Shown here in pieces: positions 59,290 through 64,000 of a stretch of 64,000 bases of DNA. The notes under the pieces are model-generated. The model was not told where the DNA came from, searched no databases, and worked only from the letters and a program-made list of their open reading frames with translations. Within the stretch, counting starts at the first letter, position 1; each line of letters begins with the position of its first letter. Source of the stretch: Sphingosinicella sp. (GTDB lineage: Bacteria; Pseudomonadota; Alphaproteobacteria; Sphingomonadales; Sphingomonadaceae). The stretch spans positions 271,420 to 335,419 of the forward strand of contig NZ_JACESP010000001.1 of the NCBI RefSeq assembly GCF_013911755.1, read 5' to 3'. A program made the translations under genes and the position numbers.

Positions 59290-60647
59290 TACTTCGCCGC
59301 TTTCTTTTTGGCCGTCATCGCCTCGCGGAATCGCGCGGCCCAGCCGGGTTTGCTGTCCTGAACACCGCGCGCCACTGCGAGCGCGTCGGCTTCCACATCC
59401 TTCGTCATCACCGAGCCCGCGCCGACGATGGCGCCGTCACCGATCTTCACCGGCGCGACGAGCGCGCTGTTGGAGCCGATGAAGGCACCCGCGCCGATCT
59501 CCGTCTTGTACTTGAAGAAACCGTCATAGTTGCAGGTGATCGTGCCTGCGCCGATGTTCGCCTTTGCGCCTACCGTGGCATCGCCGACGTAGGAGAGGTG
59601 GTTCGCCTTCGCGCCCTCGGCGAAGACAGCCTTCTTCGTCTCGACGAAGTTGCCGATCTTGACGCCCATCGCGAGGTCGGTGCCCGGGCGGAGGCGGGCA
59701 TAGGGTCCGATTTCCGCCTTTTCGCCGATCTTCGCGCCTTCGATATGCGAAAAGGCATGGATACGCGTGCCTGCGCCCACGGAAACGCCGGGGCCGAAGA
59801 CAACGCTCGGCGCGATGCTCACGTCGGCCGCGATTTTGGTGTCGAAGGCAAAGAACACGCTGCCCGGATCGGTGAGCGTGACGCCTTCCTTCATGAAATG
59901 GGCTCGGCGCTCACTTTGAAAGCGTGCCTCGGCGACCGCGAGTTCGGCGCGGCTGTTGATGCCCATCACTTCAGCCTCTGCGGTTTCGACGACGCGCGAT
60001 ACGCGCCCGTCCGCCTTCGCAAGCATGATGATGTCGGGCAGGTAGTATTCGCCTGCCGCATTGTCGTTGCCGACACGTTCGAGGAGGGGCCAGAGGTCGG
60101 CGGAACGAACGGCGAGAAGCCCCGAATTGCATAGGTCGATGGCACGCTCTGCAGCTGAGGCGTCCTTGAACTCCACCATCTTGCGGATCACGCCGTTGTC
60201 TGCATCGATGCGGCCGTAGGCGCCGGGATCGGCGGCGCGGAAGCCGAGAACGACGGCGGCAGGCGTATCCTTCTCATTGTTCAGCTTCGAAAGCATTAGC
60301 CGCATGGTGGCGCTCTCGATGAAGGGCACATCGCCGTAGAGCACGAGCACATCGCCGTCGAAGCCCGCGAGCGCCTCTTTTGCCTGAAGGACGGCATGGG
60401 CAGTGCCGAGCTGCGGTTCCTGCGTCACGACCACCGCGGCCGTATGCGCGACGGCCGCTTCCACCTGCTCGCGCCGCGCGCCGACCACAACGACCGTGCG
60501 CTCCGGCACGATCTCGTCGACGCTCGCCATCAAATGCAGCAGCATTGGCCGTCCCCCGATGGGGTGCAGCACCTTGTGCGTTTCGGATTTCATCCGCGTG
60601 CCCATTCCGGCGGCGAGGATGATGGCGGCGACAGGCCGGCGGCTCAT
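59289..60647 (-). CDS. glmU: Bifunctional UDP-GlcNAc pyrophosphorylase / GlcN-1-P acetyltransferase
   Basis: A 452-residue enzyme making UDP-N-acetylglucosamine. The uridyltransferase domain begins AIILAAGMGTRMKSETHKVLHPIGGRPM (residues 8-35) with LYGDVPFI; the left-handed beta-helix acetyltransferase domain has the hexapeptide repeats and NFVETKKAVFAEGAKANHLSYVGDATVGAKANIGAGTITCNYDGFFKYKT. It heads the glmU-glmS-GFA operon. Divergent from gph, with a gap of about 100 bases holding both promoters. Confidence 0.97.
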   Translation of the reverse strand: MSRRPVAAIILAAGMGTRMKSETHKVLHPIGGRPMLLHLMASVDEIVPERTVVVVGARREQVEAAVAHTAAVVVTQEPQLGTAHAVLQAKEALAGFDGDVLVLYGDVPFIESATMRLMLSKLNNEKDTPAAVVLGFRAADPGAYGRIDADNGVIRKMVEFKDASAAERAIDLCNSGLLAVRSADLWPLLERVGNDNAAGEYYLPDIIMLAKADGRVSRVVETAEAEVMGINSRAELAVAEARFQSERRAHFMKEGVTLTDPGSVFFAFDTKIAADVSIAPSVVFGPGVSVGAGTRIHAFSHIEGAKIGEKAEIGPYARLRPGTDLAMGVKIGNFVETKKAVFAEGAKANHLSYVGDATVGAKANIGAGTITCNYDGFFKYKTEIGAGAFIGSNSALVAPVKIGDGAIVGAGSVMTKDVEADALAVARGVQDSKPGWAARFREAMTAKKKAAK

Positions 60648-60745
60648 AAAACTCTCACAGACTCAATCGATTCCCTGGGGCGATTCCTCGCGCCGCTGTG
60701 CCATATCGGGATTGCCATTTCCATAACGCCGGGCAAAAGGCTTGC

Positions 60746-61429
60746 ATGAATCCGACACCTCCCTCCATCGTTTTCGACCTCGACGGCACGCTCGTCGATA
60801 CTGCCCCGGACCTTGCGGCGGCGATGAACCACGTTCTGGCGCATTTCGGACGCCCGGCGGTGGATCCAGAAGCCGTGCGTCACATGGTCGGTCACGGCGC
60901 GCGCCGCACGATCGAGCGCGGTCTCGCACTCACCGGGGGCGGTGATGAGGCGATGCTGGATGTGGGCGTGCCGGTATTCCTTGAATATTATGGCGCCAAT
61001 GTCTGCGTCGGCTCGCGGCCGTGGGAGGGTGTCGCGGCTTCGCTTGCTGCGCTTTCCGATGCCGGTGGCCGCCTCGCGATCTGCACCAACAAACCCGAAC
61101 GGCTTGCTATCGACCTCATCAACGCGCTCGGCTGGGGCGATCTGTTCGATGCGATCCTCGGCGGCGACAGCCTGCCGGTCCGGAAACCCCACCCGGCGCA
61201 CGTCCTCGAAACGCTGACGCGGATGGGCGGCGATCCGGCGCGTGCCGCGTTCGTGGGCGATTCGCGGCCCGACGTAGAAGCATCGCGGGCCGCAGGCCTT
61301 CCCGTGGTGCTCACCAGCTTCGGCTACAGCGACGTACCGCCGGACACGCTCGGCGCGGACGCGATGATCGACCATTTCGATGCGCTCGTGCCGACGCTCA
61401 AACGGGTTGCGCCCGCTCTTTTCGTCTGA
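60746..61429 (+). CDS. gph: Phosphoglycolate phosphatase (HAD family)
   Basis: A 227-residue HAD hydrolase. Motif I is FDLDGTLVDTAPDL, motif II CTNKPERLA, and motif III/IV K-PHP and VGDSRPDVEASRAAGLPVV. The helical cap follows motif I. It removes phosphate from 2-phosphoglycolate formed during DNA repair or carbon metabolism. ATG 60746 is chosen over an upstream in-frame codon because it starts at the family N-terminus. Its 3' end overlaps the convergent nucleotidyltransferase gene by 32 bases. Confidence 0.94.
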   Translation: MNPTPPSIVFDLDGTLVDTAPDLAAAMNHVLAHFGRPAVDPEAVRHMVGHGARRTIERGLALTGGGDEAMLDVGVPVFLEYYGANVCVGSRPWEGVAASLAALSDAGGRLAICTNKPERLAIDLINALGWGDLFDAILGGDSLPVRKPHPAHVLETLTRMGGDPARAAFVGDSRPDVEASRAAGLPVVLTSFGYSDVPPDTLGADAMIDHFDALVPTLKRVAPALFV

Positions 61430-62438
61430 ACGCTTTCCGCGCGAGGTGCTCGGCCAGCATCAGCGGCGGCATCCGCAGCCAGTGCCCCCGGATGTAAAGC
61501 AGCCGGTCGCTGAGCTTCGCGCCCTGGTGGCCGAAGCAGTCGCGACCATGAAGCTTGCGGAGCGCGAGCCGATCGACGAGGTCCATGCGGCCGACGAGCG
61601 TTTCCGGCACGTCCGTTCCGTAAAGCCGCCGGGCAAGCCGCAGCGCGCGTGACAGCGGCACGCGAAGCTGGTGCCGGTCGGCGGCCTGGGTGAGCCGGTC
61701 CCAGAAGCCGGGCGTTTGCGCGAAGTCGCTCACGAGGCAGTGAATGTCCCACAGATTGCGGGTCCCACCCTCGAACTCTCCATCGTAGGCGACGTGCGCG
61801 GCGCTGTGCAGCAGCATCTCCGCGGGGCCGAGCACGAAGAGTCCGTCCGCCACAGCCACGCGGCTTTCGATGAGTGCGTCGGCATCTGGCTTCAGCCGCG
61901 CCGTAAGCGGCAGGATCGTGTGGTGCACGTCGATCACGCCGCCGCGCTCCTTGTGCACCATCGGCGGCAGCTCGTGCATCCATGTACGGTAATAATGGTC
62001 GTCGTAAGCGTTTTCCTTCGCCTGAAGCCAGCCATGCGCCAGCAGCGCGGCTTCAACGGCGGGAAGCGCGGCGCGCGGCACGAGAATGTCGAGATCACCG
62101 ATTCGCCGCCCCTGCGCGGCGGGCAGCCCGGCATGGAGATATGCGGAGCCCTTCATCAGGATGACGGGACAGCCCACATTCCTGAGCGCCAGTCCGGCGC
62201 GGTCGATTTCCCACCGGGCGGCGAGATGATCGCCGCGGGTGATGTCGCGCTCTTCGGTGAGGCATGTCCATGCGCCCGCGGGAAGCGCATCCCACAGCGG
62301 CACGGCGCGCTCTGCGACCGTTCCCAGCAGCCGCTCGGCGCGACCGACGCGGATAAGCGTGTTCCAGCCGTCCGCCGACAGTGCCCGCATCGATTCGGGC
62401 TCGGAAAGCGCGCGGTGCAGGATTGCGGCCGGCGTCAT
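61398..62438 (-). CDS. Nucleotidyltransferase-family protein of the HPr-rel-A cassette
   Basis: A 346-residue protein of the uncharacterised nucleotidyltransferase group (NTP_transf_5 type) found beside HprK-related kinases and PqqD-like proteins. Core: VILMKGSAYLHAGLPAAQGRRIGDLDILVP (K-G and D-x-D catalytic pattern), then HKERGGVIDVHHTILP and LLHSAAHVAYDGEF. The frame is open beyond, but ATG 62438 overlaps the kinase stop by 4 bases. In lasso-peptide clusters related proteins accompany HprK-like kinases; the reaction is unknown. It is the last visible gene of the cassette and overlaps gph by 32 bases. Confidence 0.85.
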   Translation of the reverse strand: MTPAAILHRALSEPESMRALSADGWNTLIRVGRAERLLGTVAERAVPLWDALPAGAWTCLTEERDITRGDHLAARWEIDRAGLALRNVGCPVILMKGSAYLHAGLPAAQGRRIGDLDILVPRAALPAVEAALLAHGWLQAKENAYDDHYYRTWMHELPPMVHKERGGVIDVHHTILPLTARLKPDADALIESRVAVADGLFVLGPAEMLLHSAAHVAYDGEFEGGTRNLWDIHCLVSDFAQTPGFWDRLTQAADRHQLRVPLSRALRLARRLYGTDVPETLVGRMDLVDRLALRKLHGRDCFGHQGAKLSDRLLYIRGHWLRMPPLMLAEHLARKAFRRKERAQPV

Positions 62439-63325
62439 GCCGTCACCTTCCGCCACAGCGTCTCGAAAAGTTCGAGCGCGTCGTCGCTCGATCCGTACAT
62501 TATGTCGAAGGCGGGTGCGTGCGCGAGACAGCGCCAGACGGCCTCGAACCCGGCTTCCCCCATCAGCGCCTGATTGGTCGAGGAGGCAGCGAGGCGCACG
62601 TAGGTTTCGGTCCGTGTCATCGGCCGCCAAGCCGGCGCGGCGTTCTCGCGGAAGTGCGGAGCGACGACGAGCGCGATCTCGGCGGGCGTTTCCATTGCGT
62701 CGATCGCCGCGGCGGGCGGCAGCAGGTGCCGGATCGTGCCTTTTACCGTGCCTTCGAGCACCGGACCGAAGCGGTCGGCGGGCGCGCGGGCTTCCATTGC
62801 CGCGATCGATGCATTTTTGAGCGAGATGGGACGCGGGAAGGGGTGCAGCAGGGGCGCGTCGAGATCGAGCAGTGCGAACTCGTCGCCAAGATGACGCCAG
62901 CCCTCGCGGTACGCCAGCAAGGCCGACAGCGTGCTCTTGCCCGCGCCCGAATCGCCGATCAGCAGCGCGGCCTTGTCGCCGCTTGCCGATGAGGCTGCAT
63001 GAACCACGACATGCCTTCGGTAGCCGACCGCCATCTGCAGGTTCATGCCCATTTCGAGCCCGAGCATCCCAAGTTCGACCGGCAGCGGCAACGTGTCGAA
63101 CGGTTCGAAATCGCACTCGAGACGCAGGTTCGGGTTCACCCACCTTCGCAGCGGGCTCGAAGGGACGGCGCTCACGGCATAATCGTAGATGCCATCCGCC
63201 GTTTCGGCCGGATAGTCGCGGTAGAGCGCGTTCACCTCGTCGATGACGCGCCGGAAGGGCGAGCGCAGATGGAAGGACGCCGGGCCGATCCGCAGCGTCC
63301 GGGACGGCCAGCGGTCAGGCGTCAT
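62435..63325 (-). CDS. HprK-related kinase A
   Basis: A 296-residue P-loop kinase related to HPr kinase/phosphorylase. Walker A is ALLIGDSGAGKSTLSALLA (about residues 120-138), the HLGDEFALLDL stretch resembles the HprK catalytic region, and ISLKNASI follows. It lacks the N-terminal HprK domain; instead residues 1-100 form a distinct domain starting RTLRIGPASFHLRSPFRRV. In annotation systems this family is called HprK-related kinase A of the HPr-rel-A system, whose substrate is not known. It overlaps the PqqD-like gene by 4 bases upstream and the nucleotidyltransferase by 4 bases downstream. Confidence 0.9.
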   Translation of the reverse strand: MTPDRWPSRTLRIGPASFHLRSPFRRVIDEVNALYRDYPAETADGIYDYAVSAVPSSPLRRWVNPNLRLECDFEPFDTLPLPVELGMLGLEMGMNLQMAVGYRRHVVVHAASSASGDKAALLIGDSGAGKSTLSALLAYREGWRHLGDEFALLDLDAPLLHPFPRPISLKNASIAAMEARAPADRFGPVLEGTVKGTIRHLLPPAAAIDAMETPAEIALVVAPHFRENAAPAWRPMTRTETYVRLAASSTNQALMGEAGFEAVWRCLAHAPAFDIMYGSSDDALELFETLWRKVTA

Positions 63326-63600
63326 ACGATGCGGTCGATAATGTCCATCGCGGCCATTTCATCGAGGCGCGCGGCGACAACACGGGCGATATCGTCACCA
63401 TCGCCGTCGAGATCATGATGCTGTGCAAGCTGTTCGCAAACCTCCCCGATGCCGAGCGTCCGCTCGTGTAGCAGGTCGAGAATGGCGACGACAGCCGGGG
63501 AGACGACGTGCGTCATCCCCGAAGGCCGATGATAGACGAGCGTGAGGTCATCGACAGGGCGCACGACATAGGCTTCCCGCGCCGCGGCGCGGTAGCGCAC
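63322..63600 (-). CDS. PqqD-like protein of the HPr-rel-A system (peptide-binding RRE fold)
   Basis: A 92-residue PqqD-family protein. It has the winged-helix RRE pattern: VVRPVDDLTLVYHRPSGMTHVVSPAVVAILDLLHERTLGIGEVCEQL. PqqD proteins bind leader peptides of ribosomally made peptides and hand them to modifying enzymes. It starts at GTG 63600 and its stop overlaps the kinase start by 4 bases. The Gly/Tyr-rich small gene ends 14 bases upstream, so that product is a possible client. An annotated name of this family is HPr-rel-A system PqqD family peptide chaperone. Confidence 0.88.
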   Translation of the reverse strand: MRYRAAAREAYVVRPVDDLTLVYHRPSGMTHVVSPAVVAILDLLHERTLGIGEVCEQLAQHHDLDGDGDDIARVVAARLDEMAAMDIIDRIV

Positions 63601-63614
63601 GTCGATGCCCTCCG

Positions 63615-63977
63615 TCAGAGTTTGTGAACGAGCGAGGTGAGGCAGGTAAACCCGTTCTGACCCGGCTTCAGGTTCTTGATGTACTTGAGGTGGGCGTCGA
63701 ACTGTTTCGTTGAATAGATACCGTCAGGCAGCCTGCCGGACTGCTGATAGTCGATCAGTTCCTGGCCGTAGTAGTAACCCTTGGGCGGGGGAGCGTAGCA
63801 TTTGGTCTTGCCGCCGCCGCCATAACCGCCGCCGCCGTAACCGCCGCCGCCGCCGCCGTAACCACCGCCGCTATAGGCCACCATGCCTTCGTCATCGGCC
63901 GAGTCCATATCGTAGCCGTAGGCGTCGTAGCCCCTGCCGTCCTTGTCGCAGACCTTGTCGATCGGGATCTGGCACAT
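63615..63977 (-). CDS. Gly/Tyr-rich small protein, possible precursor or client of the HPr-rel-A cassette; N-terminus may lie outside the window
   Basis: At least 120 residues from ATG 63977, but the frame stays open to the right edge (codons for GATTSLA just before the ATG) and no Shine-Dalgarno sits at the ATG, so the true start may be outside and the preceding part could be a signal peptide or leader. Visible order: an Asp-rich Cys-bearing start (C2, C10), a Gly/Tyr tract at residues 37-56 made of GGGY-like units, C60, a KGYYYGQELIDYQQSGRLPDGIYS segment, and C112 near the end (GFTCLTSLVHKL). It is 14 bases from the PqqD-like gene and on the same strand. I do not recognise a family. A modified peptide precursor or an exported structural protein are both possible. 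Confidence 0.7.
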   Translation of the reverse strand: MCQIPIDKVCDKDGRGYDAYGYDMDSADDEGMVAYSGGGYGGGGGGYGGGGYGGGGKTKCYAPPPKGYYYGQELIDYQQSGRLPDGIYSTKQFDAHLKYIKNLKPGQNGFTCLTSLVHKL

Positions 63978-64000
63978 GGCGAGCGATGTCGTAGCTCCGC

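Noticed and set aside
1-64000. tRNA, rRNA and CRISPR arrays
   Set aside because: I looked through the intergenic gaps for TTCGA-type T-loops, CCA ends and evenly spaced direct repeats and saw none; the repeated DNA near 63800-63890 is the coding Gly/Tyr tract.

Overview
The window looks like chromosomal DNA of a high-GC alphaproteobacterium, most likely of the order Sphingomonadales. The clues are a bacterial sphingolipid gene set (serine palmitoyltransferase, its acyl carrier protein, a CerR-type reductase and an acyl-AMP ligase), NDUFA12, COQ9 and a ubiquinol-cytochrome c chaperone, two-domain cold-shock and RibBX proteins, a PEP-CTERM protein and an HPr-rel-A cassette. Gene density is high and many neighbours share 4-base ATGA or GTGA stop/start overlaps, so most transcription units are tight operons. 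I see no tRNA, rRNA, CRISPR array, insertion sequence or prophage. No gap between genes exceeds about 250 bases.

Region 1 (1-11854) is a sphingolipid biosynthesis and probably export locus. Leftward: an LptF/LptG permease pair, a polysaccharide-type flippase and a cut-off fatty acid hydroxylase. Rightward: a DUF2141 exported protein, a lipid kinase and a Tam41-like nucleotidyltransferase, the gene types linked to ceramide phosphoglycerate in Caulobacter, then a di-iron metallo-beta-lactamase-fold protein. Leftward again: acyl-AMP ligase, cerR, acyl carrier protein, spt. I infer that the permease pair and flippase move or decorate sphingolipid rather than LPS.

Region 2 (12019-23676) is housekeeping: recX, a molybdenum-hydroxylase maturation operon (coxG, xdhC, MoCo-binding/MobA-like fusion) without its structural genes, a double cold-shock protein, DUF192, NDUFA12, MlaD and DUF2155 proteins, then aat, dprA and plsY on the minus strand, and nadE and gltX on the plus strand.

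Region 3 (23677-30235) starts with a near-perfect Zur box in front of a tonB gene. A riboflavin run follows (ribD, ribE, an HTH-fused ribBX, ribH, then nusB and thiL). An inverted repeat lies directly before the HTH-ribBX start, and an 83-base palindromic repeat lies between nusB and thiL.

Region 4 (30358-44068) holds a K+-independent H+-pyrophosphatase, bamE, a cytochrome bc1 chaperone, a DUF177 protein, ssb, feoA-feoB, COQ9, rpsU, an FKBP isomerase, a DUF559 gene bracketed by repeats, and the lepB-acpS-pdxJ-pyrE-rsh operon (written 3' to 5'). acpS has no ordinary start codon that preserves its metal-binding Asp.

Region 5 (44069-61429) holds an S9 peptidase, a DODA-type dioxygenase, rpoZ, pnuC with a NadR-like kinase, a pseudouridine synthase, a PEP-CTERM protein, lepA, a small CxxCH protein, a MAPEG protein, class II DAHP synthase, a TetR regulator, gor, a stand-alone receiver, and glmU-glmS with a GFA protein, followed by gph.

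Region 6 (61398-64000) is an HPr-rel-A cassette running leftward: a Gly/Tyr-rich small protein, a PqqD-like protein, HprK-related kinase A and a nucleotidyltransferase. It has the shape of a poorly described peptide-modification system and is, with the sphingolipid locus, the most interesting part of the window.
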